Shown here piece by piece: positions 50,315 to 58,068 of a DNA stretch of 64,000 bases. The stretch is from CAYOWQ01 sp964407695. GTDB taxonomy: Bacteria > Planctomycetota > Phycisphaerae > Phycisphaerales > SM1A02. Every line of letters starts with the position of its first letter. The first letter of the stretch is position 1. The translations under genes and the position numbers were made by a program. The notes under the pieces are model-generated. The model saw nothing but the letters and a program-made list of their open reading frames with translations. It searched no databases and was not told the DNA's origin. The stretch spans positions 124,001-188,000 of the forward strand of contig CAYOWQ010000002.1 in assembly GCA_964407695.1 (NCBI GenBank), written 5' to 3'.

Positions 50315-51493
50315 TCACATCCCCGCGACGGCCTCCGCCAGCCGCTCGTATTCCTCCGCCCGGTTATACACCTGCGCGCTCACCCGAATCCACCACGATC
50401 CAGCCCAATCCACAAACGGTACCTCGATCCGGTGCTGTTCGTAGAGGTGCTTCTGAGCCAACTCCCACTTCTCAAACCGCCGCAGGTGTGCCGGCGCTTC
50501 CACCGTCGCCATCGACCCCAGCATCGACCCATCCCGGGGTGAGATCGGCCTCGATCCCCACGCATCGCACAGCATCGCATGCGCCCATGTCGCCAGCCGA
50601 TGATTGTGTTCCATCATCCGCTCGAAACCCATTCGCTTCCAGAAGGCGATGGCGTCGGCAGCGCACATCCAAGCCGTAATGTCGCGTGTGCCCTGCCAGC
50701 CGAACTCCGCCTCGAATCCATCGCCGAGTCGATGGCTGATTACCGCCGGATGCACCTCGTTTCGCACATCCTCCCTCGCCCATATGAACCCGCAGCCCTT
50801 CGGCGCACAGATCCATTTGTGCAGGTTGGCCGTGTAGTACTCTGCCCCGATCGCCTCAACATCCACCTCCCGCATCCCCGGCCCGTGCGCCCCATCCACG
50901 AGCACCACCACCCCGCGTGATTGCAGCCGCCGCACGATCTCGCCGATCGGAAACACCAGCGCTGTCGGGCTGGTGACATGATCGATGACGGCCAGTTTCG
51001 TCCGCGGCGTCACCGATCGCTCAATCGCCTCCACCACCGCCCGCGGCGATTCCACCGGGACGTCCACTGCGGCCTCCACAACTTTCGCCCCCCATCGTCG
51101 GGCACTGAATCGCATGGCCTGCCGCACCGCCCCATACACGTGGTTCGTGGTCAGCAGTTCATCCCCTGCTTCGAATCGCAGCGAGTTCAGAATTCCATTG
51201 ATCGCTTCCGTCGCATTGGTTACAAACCCGACGGATTCAGGTGGAGCCCCGATCAGCTCCGCCACGGCCACCCGTGCAGGTTCCAGCAACTCAGCCACGC
51301 GCCTCCCCAGCATCTCGATCGGTCGCCCCTCAATCCTCGCCCGATACCGCGATTGGGCCTCCAGCACCTCGGTTGGTGTGGCTCCGAACGAGCCGTGGTT
51401 GAGAAACGTAATCCCCGGATCCAGTCCCCAGTACCCAGCAACATCGCCAAACGGAGAAGGGATGGAAATGTTTGACAACACTGGGTCGTTCAT
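50315..51493 (-). CDS. Class V PLP-dependent aminotransferase (isopenicillin-N-epimerase/cysteine-desulfurase-like)
   Basis: The 392-residue enzyme starts at ATG 51493; the frame opens at 51550 without signals. It follows the class V order: LDPGITFLNHGSFGATPTEVLEAQ, FVTNATEAINGILNSL, LAVIDHVTSPTALVFPIGEIV, and VLVDGAHGPGMREVDVEAIGAEYYTANLHKW with the PLP Lys in NLHKW. The HGSFG start and HKW site resemble isopenicillin N epimerase-like proteins, a broad group whose natural substrates are mostly unknown; a cysteine desulfurase is less likely because no catalytic Cys loop was seen. It is convergent with trpA and faces lexA across a long upstream region. Confidence 0.88.
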   Translation of the reverse strand: MNDPVLSNISIPSPFGDVAGYWGLDPGITFLNHGSFGATPTEVLEAQSRYRARIEGRPIEMLGRRVAELLEPARVAVAELIGAPPESVGFVTNATEAINGILNSLRFEAGDELLTTNHVYGAVRQAMRFSARRWGAKVVEAAVDVPVESPRAVVEAIERSVTPRTKLAVIDHVTSPTALVFPIGEIVRRLQSRGVVVLVDGAHGPGMREVDVEAIGAEYYTANLHKWICAPKGCGFIWAREDVRNEVHPAVISHRLGDGFEAEFGWQGTRDITAWMCAADAIAFWKRMGFERMMEHNHRLATWAHAMLCDAWGSRPISPRDGSMLGSMATVEAPAHLRRFEKWELAQKHLYEQHRIEVPFVDWAGSWWIRVSAQVYNRAEEYERLAEAVAGM

Positions 51494-51641
51494 GTTGGGA
51501 GACACCCTACTCATTCTGCGCCGATCCGCTTTGGCGAACAAATCGCGCAAACCATGCAGGGACCTATGGTCCTATAACATCTTCGCCTATCGCTATCGGA
51601 CATGGATGAATACCGTAGAAACAGCAAACAACTTAGTACTG

Positions 51642-51692
51642 TGAGACATGTTGATACCTGACATGTCCCGGAAAAAACATGCAATTGTCTCA
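51642..51692. promoter_or_regulatory. Nested inverted repeats upstream of the lexA promoter
   Basis: GACATGT (51645-51651) and ACATGTC (51661-51667) form a perfect inverted pair with a nine-base spacer. An outer pair, TGAGACA (51642-51648) and TGTCTCA (51686-51692), encloses it. The site sits nine bases ahead of the -35 box of the promoter at 51701, a usual place for an operator or activator site. It could be a LexA box of this lineage or the target of another regulator of the divergent genes. Confidence 0.5.
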
Positions 51693-51700
51693 ACTTTCCC

Positions 51701-51729
51701 TTGACTTGCGGTCGATGTTTGGGTAACCT
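51701..51729 (+). promoter_or_regulatory. Predicted promoter upstream of lexA
   Basis: TTGACT (51701-51706) and TAACCT (51724-51729) are separated by 17 bases, a good vegetative promoter match. Transcription would start near 51736, far upstream of lexA, which predicts a long leader or a small gene in between. Confidence 0.55.
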
Positions 51730-52427
51730 TGTCCAAACGACGTCAGAGCCTCGTCTGAAGTCCGAGTCCTTACAAGGCCGAAAGAGGATGGTCGAAATCT
51801 TGCCACAATATCTGGTAGGCGACTCAGTCCAAAGCACGAGGGAATGAAGTATGTCGAACCCATTGATTCAACTTGGTCCAGGCGGCTCCTACGTGACCAC
51901 CTATGTGCAGGCAGGCCGGCGGATGCTGGCCTTGTCGGCGTGTGACGGTTCGGGAACTGATCATCCCGGCTCCCGTCGCGATGGTTCCCGGCAGGGCGGC
52001 TTATCGAAAGAGAGCCGGTCTCAACAGACCCCGGCTTCAGGACTGGGCGGACGGAAGTCCGGGCCATCGGCCCTGGAGTCGCACGGGCCCGCCGCGGCCC
52101 GACCGGCCCAGCGGTCGCTGCTTGACCGCCTCCTTGGGATCGACAGAGTTGAAGTGGCGACGGTTCCCTTGGCGCCGTCATCACCATTCCGATCCCCTCT
52201 TGGCTCCCAATCCGGATCACAAGGTGGATCGCTTCGCTCGATGGCGTCGGCCGAGGCTCTGCTGTCAGCGCAACGGCTCGTCCTCTCCCGCGTGGGAGAG
52301 CAGGCGTTGCGGGCAGCCGGCCGTTTGCGTTCCCTGTCGTCGTCGGCTCAGCCGGCGGTTCCCTCCTCTGTCCATTCCACCATTACGCGTGGGGCGGTCT
52401 TCGCCCCGCGGCCATCGGAGTCTACTC

Positions 52428-53048
52428 ATGAATCTCACTCCCAAACAGCTTCGCATTCTTCAGTTGATCCGCGATTCCCGCGTCACTCGCGGCTACTCAC
52501 CGACGATGCAGGAGCTCGCCGATCAACTGGGCGTCAGCAAGGTCACGGTGTTCGAGCACGTCGAGGCGCTGATCAAAAAGGGCGCGCTCGAGCGCGATCC
52601 CAACAAGGCTCGCTCTTTGCGAATCTGTGAAGGCGCCGTCGTTCCCGATGAGGAGCAGCCGCTCACCTTCCCGCTCGTCGGAAAGATCGCTGCGGGTTAC
52701 CCGATCGAGAAATTCGAAACCCACGATCAACTGAGGTTGGAAGACATCTTCGGCGCCAGGATCGGCCAGAAGGCAGGCATGTTCGCCCTTCGCGTCGACG
52801 GCGACTCGATGCGCGATGAGGGAATCCTTAATGGCGACTATGTCATCGTCGAACGCCGCGAGACGGCGCGAAACGGCGAACGAGTCGTCGCCCTGCTTCC
52901 CAATGGGGAAACAACCTTGAAGACCTTCTATCGCGAGGTCGATGGGCGCATTCGCCTGCAGCCCGCAAACCCAGCATTCGAGCCGATCATCGTCAAGGAT
53001 TGCCGAATTCAGGGCATCGTGATCGGCGTCCTGCGCAAATATGGATGA
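52428..53048 (+). CDS. lexA: LexA repressor
   Basis: LexA represses SOS genes and cleaves itself when RecA is activated. The 206-residue protein has an N-terminal winged helix (LTPKQLRILQLIRDSRVTRGYSPTMQELADQLGVSKVTVFEHVEALIKKG), whose recognition helix SKVTVFEH differs from the enterobacterial form. Cleavage Ala89-Gly90 lies in KIAAGYP, and the catalytic dyad is Ser127 in DGDSMRDEGI and Lys165 in GETTLKTF. ATG 52428 is the start; the open frame farther upstream is not LexA-like. TDO lies convergent downstream. The operator it recognises in this lineage is not known, and the palindromes upstream are candidates for autoregulation. Confidence 0.95.
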   Translation: MNLTPKQLRILQLIRDSRVTRGYSPTMQELADQLGVSKVTVFEHVEALIKKGALERDPNKARSLRICEGAVVPDEEQPLTFPLVGKIAAGYPIEKFETHDQLRLEDIFGARIGQKAGMFALRVDGDSMRDEGILNGDYVIVERRETARNGERVVALLPNGETTLKTFYREVDGRIRLQPANPAFEPIIVKDCRIQGIVIGVLRKYG

Positions 53049-53093
53049 TCTCGCCCGGGTGAGACCGTCGAATTTCTTTGCCGATCGGCCGCT

Positions 53094-53942
53094 CTAGAGT
53101 GAGGTACGAATTTCCCAGAGGTCGGGAAAAAGCGGCGTGAAGAGTGTCGTGCGCAGGTAGCCAACGCCTGGTGATCCTCCGGTTCCCTGCTTGAATCCGA
53201 TGGTGCGCTCCACCATCTTCACATGGCGATATCGCCACTCCTGGATTCCTTCATCAAGATCGACCAGCAGTTCGCAGATCTGCCGCAGGCCAGGATCATG
53301 GTGGTACAGGTCGATGAGGACCCTCTGGAGGTCGCTGTTTGCCTCCGGCGAACTCTTCACATCTCGGCTCAGAAGTCCCCCGGGCACCGGCCTCCCGTTG
53401 GCCTTGAGGAATTTCAGGAACGCGTCATACACCGTCGGCTCGCCCAGCCGCCGTTCCAATCTTGCCCGCGCAGCACTCCCTTCCTCGTATCTCCCGATCG
53501 CGCCGGCGTTCTTCTTTCCCAGGAGAAACTCGAACTCGCGAAATTGGTACGACTGAAAACCGCTCGACGATTCCAGGCGCGCCCGAAACGACAGAAACGA
53601 AACTGGCGTCATCGTCTCCAGGATGTCGATTTGCGCCACCATGGTCTTCAAGATCGTCAGCATCCGCGTCAGCGTCGCCCCTGCCTCGAAGGGCCGGTTC
53701 TCCGAAAGCACCGTTCGAAGCCGCTCGCCCTCATGGATCATCTGCTTGAACCACAGTTCATACACCTGGTGAATGATGATGAACAAGGTTTCGTCGTGCT
53801 CCGGGCCGTCGGAAAGCGGCTTCTGCAGCGTGAGAAGCTCATCAACCTTGAGATACGATGAATACGTCAGTGCCAAGAGCCGGCTCCTCGGGGAAAGCCT
53901 GCAGTGTACGCCGAGTGTCTCCATCCGACGCTCAAGGGCCAC
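53094..53942 (-). CDS. kynA: Tryptophan 2,3-dioxygenase
   Basis: This heme enzyme opens the kynurenine pathway by oxidising L-tryptophan to N-formylkynurenine. The 282-residue protein shows SSYLKVDELLTLQKPLS, HDETLFIIIHQVYELWFKQ with the active-site His58, FREFEFLLGKKNA, and RHVKMVERTIGFKQGTGGSPGVGYL with the proximal heme His240, all TDO hallmarks. The Met at residue 7 (53924) is an alternative start. No kynB or kynU genes are adjacent. A histone-deacetylase-family gene lies just upstream on the same strand (stop to start gap eight bases), which suggests co-transcription. Confidence 0.95.
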   Translation of the reverse strand: MALERRMETLGVHCRLSPRSRLLALTYSSYLKVDELLTLQKPLSDGPEHDETLFIIIHQVYELWFKQMIHEGERLRTVLSENRPFEAGATLTRMLTILKTMVAQIDILETMTPVSFLSFRARLESSSGFQSYQFREFEFLLGKKNAGAIGRYEEGSAARARLERRLGEPTVYDAFLKFLKANGRPVPGGLLSRDVKSSPEANSDLQRVLIDLYHHDPGLRQICELLVDLDEGIQEWRYRHVKMVERTIGFKQGTGGSPGVGYLRTTLFTPLFPDLWEIRTSL

Positions 53943-53950
53943 AGGTCTTC

Positions 53951-54877
53951 TTACGCAAGGGCCAGTTCATTCAGACAGGCTTCCACGCTCGCTCGAAGGG
54001 CCCCGGGGTCATAACCCCCTTCCAGAACGAGCGCCAGCGGCACACCTGCCGCGATCTCTCTCACCCTGCGGCACAGCATCCCGAATCCCTCCGTGCTGAC
54101 TCGCATTGCCCCCAGCGGGTCGGCCGCATGAGCGTCGAACCCCGCTGAAACAAGAATGATCTCCGGCCGGAAACTCATCGCGGCCGGCGCGAGGATCTCA
54201 TCAAACGCCCGCTCGTAGACATCATCCCCGCTGCCCGCCGGGAGCGGCACGTTGATCGTGAACCCTTTTCCTCGCCCCCGCCCTCGCTCTCCCTTGGACC
54301 CTGTTCCCGGATACTGAGGCCATTGATGCACGCTGAAAAAAAAGACGTCGTCTCGCTCGTCGAAGATCGCCTGTGTTCCGTTTCCATGGTGCACATCCCA
54401 ATCCACGATGAGTACCCGTCGCATCTGATGCGCCCGTATGGCATGCTCCGCCGCGATGGCGATGTTGTTCAGAAAACAGAAACCCATCGCGTCATCCGCC
54501 GTTGCATGATGCCCCGGAGGCCGAAGCAGGGCAAACGCCCCCGACGCCCCACCGGCACACACATTGTCCACTGCCTGAATCGCGCCGCCTGTCGCAAGAT
54601 ACGCCAGCTCGATGCTCCGCTCGCAAAACGGCGTATCGGAATCCATGAATCCGCGCCGGCCACGAACGGCTTTCAGGTGCTCCAGGTGTCGCGTTGTATG
54701 CACCCATCCTGCTTCCTCCATCGTGGCTGGCCGACGGATCGACTCAATCAAAAACCGCCCCCGGTCAAGCCCTTCAGCAAGGTCCAGCAGGGTTTGAAGC
54801 CGCTCCGGGCGCTCCGGATGCGCTCGCCCGGTATCGTGGCCCAGGAGTCGAGGATCAGTGACAACGCTGACCGTCAT
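53951..54877 (-). CDS. Histone deacetylase-family (class II-like) amidohydrolase
   Basis: The 308-residue protein has the arginase/deacetylase fold. It starts VVTDPRLLGHDTGRAHPERPERL, then LLRPPGHHATADDAMGFCFLNN holding the tandem His, LIVDWDVHHGNGTQAIF with zinc ligands Asp and His, and SAGFDAHAADPLGAM with the third zinc Asp. A Gly/Arg-rich loop follows the GTG-KGERGRGRGKG stretch. Bacterial members deacetylate acetyl-lysine, acetylpolyamines or acetoin-related substrates, and the substrate here is unknown. ATG 54877 replaces an upstream 54928 extension. It heads a two-gene unit with tryptophan dioxygenase downstream; a link could be acyl/amide hydrolysis in the kynurenine pathway, but this is speculation. 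Confidence 0.92.
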   Translation of the reverse strand: MTVSVVTDPRLLGHDTGRAHPERPERLQTLLDLAEGLDRGRFLIESIRRPATMEEAGWVHTTRHLEHLKAVRGRRGFMDSDTPFCERSIELAYLATGGAIQAVDNVCAGGASGAFALLRPPGHHATADDAMGFCFLNNIAIAAEHAIRAHQMRRVLIVDWDVHHGNGTQAIFDERDDVFFFSVHQWPQYPGTGSKGERGRGRGKGFTINVPLPAGSGDDVYERAFDEILAPAAMSFRPEIILVSAGFDAHAADPLGAMRVSTEGFGMLCRRVREIAAGVPLALVLEGGYDPGALRASVEACLNELALA

Positions 54878-54969
54878 GCAACGAGAATACACCATCTGCC
54901 CGCGACAGCCCCTTCGCGCACTCTTCACATTTGGTCGCGATGCTGTAGCCTGTCCCCCGGTTCAGCACC

Positions 54970-56043
54970 ATGAAGATTGCCCTTGTGACAGACGCCTGGC
55001 ATCCGCAGATTAACGGCGTCGTGCGCACCCTTTCGAGCGTACAACGCGAGCTTGAAGCGGCCGGCGATAAGATGCTCGTCATCAATCCCGGTTTGTTCAG
55101 GACGTTTCCTTGCCCGCGATATCCGGAAATTCGCCTCAGCCTTCTTCCCGGGCGCGGCGTGCGACGGGCTCTCGACCAGTTTCAACCCGAAGCGGTGCAT
55201 ATTGCGACCGAGGGGCCGCTCGGCCTATCCGCGCGATCGTTCTGCCTCAGGCGCCGCTGGCCGTTCACTACGTCGTATCACACCCAGTTTCCCCATTACC
55301 TTCGCGTGTACTCCGGCATCCCTCGAGGCTGGACATACCGCGCCATGCGCTGGTTTCACGGCAAGGCCCAACGCACCCTGGTCCCTACGCCGTCGGTCAA
55401 GCATGAACTCGACGCCCGGAATTTCACCAACGTGGTGGTCTGGACTCGCGGTGTTGACACCTCCCTCTTCCGGCTGCTTCCGGATTCAGATCGAAACCTC
55501 TATCCCGATGAGCGACCGGTTTTTCTCTATTGCGGCCGCGTCGCCCAGGAAAAGAACATCGACGCCTTTCTGAACGCCGACCTTCCCGGATCGAAGTGGG
55601 TCGTCGGAGATGGGCCGACACTACCCTCACTGCAGCGAAAGCACCCGAATGTGCGATTCTGCGGATATCGCAAGGGAGCGGAATTGGCCGCCCATTTCGC
55701 CGCGGCCGACGTCTTCGTCTTCCCGAGTCGAACCGACACATTCGGGGTGGTCATGCTCGAAGCGATGGCCTGCGGGCTCCCGGTCGCGGCCTATCCTGTC
55801 ACCGGGCCGATCGACGTAGTTCGCCAGGGAGAGACCGGCATCCTTGATGAGGATCTGGCCAAGGCAGCCCGCCAATGCCTCAGCCTGAATCGGCAGAATT
55901 GCCGGACCTTCGCTGAATCCATGTCTTGGGGGCGGTGCGCCAGGATGTTCCGCGACAATTTGGAGCCTATCGCCGCGAATTCCCCCGGAGCCCGGCCGGC
56001 TCCATCGGCGTCCGCCAACGCGCAAGTTCATCATTTTCAATGA
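54970..56043 (+). CDS. Glycosyltransferase family 4, mannosyltransferase-like
   Basis: The 357-residue GT-B enzyme begins MKIALVTDAWHPQINGVVRTLSSVQRELEAAG, the opening of the GDP-mannose-dependent alpha-mannosyltransferase group (MgtA/PimB-like). The HTQFPHYLRVY segment, FLYCGRVAQEKNIDAFLNADLPGSKWVVGDGP and FVFPSRTDTFGVVMLEAMACGLPVAAYPVTGPIDVV with the E-x7-E pattern support it. It probably transfers a mannose-type sugar to a lipid at the membrane. The C-terminal 25 residues are Ala/Pro/Ser-rich. It is divergent from the HDAC-family gene, with about 90 bases between, and it is upstream of a pseudopilin gene. Confidence 0.9.
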   Translation: MKIALVTDAWHPQINGVVRTLSSVQRELEAAGDKMLVINPGLFRTFPCPRYPEIRLSLLPGRGVRRALDQFQPEAVHIATEGPLGLSARSFCLRRRWPFTTSYHTQFPHYLRVYSGIPRGWTYRAMRWFHGKAQRTLVPTPSVKHELDARNFTNVVVWTRGVDTSLFRLLPDSDRNLYPDERPVFLYCGRVAQEKNIDAFLNADLPGSKWVVGDGPTLPSLQRKHPNVRFCGYRKGAELAAHFAAADVFVFPSRTDTFGVVMLEAMACGLPVAAYPVTGPIDVVRQGETGILDEDLAKAARQCLSLNRQNCRTFAESMSWGRCARMFRDNLEPIAANSPGARPAPSASANAQVHHFQ

Positions 56044-56125
56044 TTTCCGTCAATTGCATGGAGGCAAACCCCAGGATTCGGGTATGCTTCAACGGATGGT
56101 CGCTTGTCAATCCCGAGGTCTCGTC

Positions 56126-57019
56126 ATGTCTGGATACATCCGCCCGACCCAAAGCCGCGGCTTCACGATCATTGAAATGCTCGTCGTGGTCGGCATGATC
56201 ACGCTGCTGCTTGCGCTACTCTTCCCCGCATTGCAGGGCGCTCTTGGCGCTTCGCGCAAGACGCAAGAGATGAGCAACCTTCGGCAGCTGTTCCAGGGCT
56301 GGCAGATGTACTCAAGCCAGAACGAAGAGCGACTGCTTCCGGGCTACATCGATGAGGATGTGCAAACCGCATGGGGACTTTCGTATACCTCACCCGACGG
56401 CACTGCCATTTCAGCGGCGGATGCAGCACCGTACTCGTGGCGGCTCGCCAACTTCGTCGGCAACAACTACTCGCTGTTTCTCGGGTATCTGCGCGATGCC
56501 ACCGAAGATGTGAATCAGGATATTTCGAAGATCGCGCAGGAGCCGGCGTTTGGCTACAACGCCCTTCACCTCGGCGGATGGTGGGTGCTTGATAACGGCA
56601 CGCCGCGATACATCTACCGCGATGCGACAAAGGATGGGGAATCTGTTGACGTCGTGGCTCCCTCCATGGCCGGAATTCGTCGAAGCGATTCCCAGATCAT
56701 TTTCTGTGCGTCGGTGTTCCTCCCGACAGCGGATCTGCTTGAGGACTATCACAATCTCTCTCCCGGAGGCCACTTCGTGCAGCCTTCGATTGGTGTGAGC
56801 GGGTTGCAGTGGACGCCCTCGCCAAGCGACGAGTATTTCCCCGAAGCGAAGGTGCCCAATGTCGGCGCTCCGCGGCCGCGATACAACCACTCCGTTGCCA
56901 CCATCACCGCCGATGGTCACACGGAGCCATTGTCGCTGCTTGACCTTGTTGACCAGCGACGGTTCATCGACCGCGCCAGCAGCGTGGATTGGACCTTCGC
57001 CTCCCTCGATTCCCCGTGA
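56126..57019 (+). CDS. Pseudopilin-like protein with prepilin N-terminus
   Basis: The 297-residue protein from ATG 56126 starts with a short basic leader and the type II secretion/type IV pilin motif RGFTIIEMLVVVGMITLLLALLFPALQGA, in which cleavage before Phe by prepilin peptidase is expected. A segment of helix (SRKTQEMSNLRQLFQGWQMYSSQNEERLLPGYI) follows, then a large beta-rich C-terminal domain including NHSVATITADGHTEPLSLLDLVDQR near the end. Such single-copy pseudopilins are abundant in planctomycetes, and their individual functions are unknown. No secretion machinery genes are adjacent. Confidence 0.88.
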   Translation: MSGYIRPTQSRGFTIIEMLVVVGMITLLLALLFPALQGALGASRKTQEMSNLRQLFQGWQMYSSQNEERLLPGYIDEDVQTAWGLSYTSPDGTAISAADAAPYSWRLANFVGNNYSLFLGYLRDATEDVNQDISKIAQEPAFGYNALHLGGWWVLDNGTPRYIYRDATKDGESVDVVAPSMAGIRRSDSQIIFCASVFLPTADLLEDYHNLSPGGHFVQPSIGVSGLQWTPSPSDEYFPEAKVPNVGAPRPRYNHSVATITADGHTEPLSLLDLVDQRRFIDRASSVDWTFASLDSP

Positions 57020-57039
57020 TTCCCAGGCAGTCGGCCGTC

Positions 57040-57891
57040 CTAGATCAATCTGCGGGGCATTTCGCCGGGCGAGACCTTCGTGGCTGAAGGCAGATCGTCA
57101 TCGTCTCTCGCCACCCGCCCGAGGGCCGATGCCGCGCGACCAGCGCCGCGAAGACTGGTGGCCGAGACGTTGCTCGCCTCTCGCTCGAGCGCAGCGTCGG
57201 CCTCGGCGATTTCGCGGCTGAACATCCCATTTTCAACACCATCCCGAAACCGCATGGCACAGAGGACCACGGTCATCAGGGCCACCAGCGGCAACAGCAG
57301 GTGACGGGCAAAGAACACGATGGCTCCCATTTCGCCGGAGGCGAACCCATCGGCGGCCGTGGCGAGGCTCGAATACGGCAGGAATAATCCTTCGAATTGC
57401 ACCGTGGGCAGGTTCCTTGCGAGCGGCGCGCATCCGAGGGAGATGAGCATCATGCCAATCATGGCTGACGCCGCCCTCTCGCAGCCGATGACCGACAGCG
57501 AGATGGCCAGCACCACGCCCAGGGCCGCAAGCGGCGCGAGCAGCAAGCCGGCGATCGTTCCGATGCCGCCGGTGAAATTTGCCAAGCCACCCAGCCGCTC
57601 GTTCCACGCCGATGGTTTGGTCTCGACGGGCGGCGCCTCGGGCATCTCGAGCCCATGGCCGGGCTTCAGAACCGCCGCGACCGACTGCGGCCGCACGTCA
57701 TCGGTGCTGACCACCGCACCCTCGTGCTCTGAGGTAACAACCTGCTCCACACGGATCGCAGTGAAGGAAATCAAAGCCCAGACGACGAGTTGTATGCCGA
57801 GACAGACACCGAAGGTCCAGCAACATGCGGCCACCGCGCCGTGGATGCGGCGAAAGGCGCGCGCGGGCGATGATGCGGGGGGCTGGTACAT
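57040..57891 (-). CDS. Multi-span membrane protein, unknown function
   Basis: The 283-residue product from ATG 57891 has one early membrane segment (about residues 20-45), a Pro/Glu-rich linker, and a central region with hydrophobic segments near residues 105-135, 138-160 and 190-215. It ends with a polar, acidic tail (EADAALEREASNVSATSLRGAGR). The segment AAVLKPGHGLEMPEAPPVETKPSAWNERLGGLANFTGGIGTIAG is distinctive, but I do not recognise the family. A frame continues upstream to 58512 on the opposite strand of mqnC and is not credible. It is convergent with the pseudopilin gene and divergent from mqnC. Confidence 0.65.
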   Translation of the reverse strand: MYQPPASSPARAFRRIHGAVAACCWTFGVCLGIQLVVWALISFTAIRVEQVVTSEHEGAVVSTDDVRPQSVAAVLKPGHGLEMPEAPPVETKPSAWNERLGGLANFTGGIGTIAGLLLAPLAALGVVLAISLSVIGCERAASAMIGMMLISLGCAPLARNLPTVQFEGLFLPYSSLATAADGFASGEMGAIVFFARHLLLPLVALMTVVLCAMRFRDGVENGMFSREIAEADAALEREASNVSATSLRGAGRAASALGRVARDDDDLPSATKVSPGEMPRRLI

Positions 57892-58068
57892 GGTCAGGCG
57901 GGCCACGGTTCGGGACCCGGACTCTTGGTCGGTATCGACCCGGATGAGGTCGGACTTAATGAGGATCTCGCGGGTTGCGGGGCGGGTGGAGGGGAGAGAG
58001 AATCCGGGGCTTGCCCGCCGGTCCGCGTGGGCTATACTTTCTTGGTTTTCAATAACTTCTGAAAATAC

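Larger units (their letters stand above)
51494..52427. other. Long region upstream of lexA with palindromes, a promoter and no convincing gene
   Basis: More than 900 bases separate the aminotransferase start from lexA. The region holds nested palindromes (51642-51692) and a strong promoter-like pair (51701-51729), which would give a leader of about 690 bases before lexA. A frame open from 51851 to 52630 overlaps lexA and has a Ser/Arg-rich, low-complexity product. The lexA frame itself is open upstream to 51903, with an Arg/Pro/Trp-rich extension that is not LexA-like. GC-rich inverted segments such as GCGGTCTTCGCCCCGCGG (near 52393) suggest structure. I found no signature of RNase P RNA, tmRNA or SRP RNA. 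Confidence 0.6.

Noticed and set aside
51903..52427. N-terminal extension of LexA
   Set aside because: The extension is rich in Arg, Pro and Trp, unlike LexA, and ATG 52428 matches the family start exactly.
51850..52427. Structured housekeeping RNA such as RNase P RNA
   Set aside because: A GGAAGTCCGGGC-like stretch was considered near 52040, but the other conserved RNase P segments (for example the ACAGA region and the closing P4 strand) were not found.
51851..52630. Possible gene upstream of and overlapping lexA
   Set aside because: The start context is fair, but the product is Ser/Arg/Gly-rich low complexity and overlaps the lexA start by about 200 bases; it is kept only as a note in the leader description.
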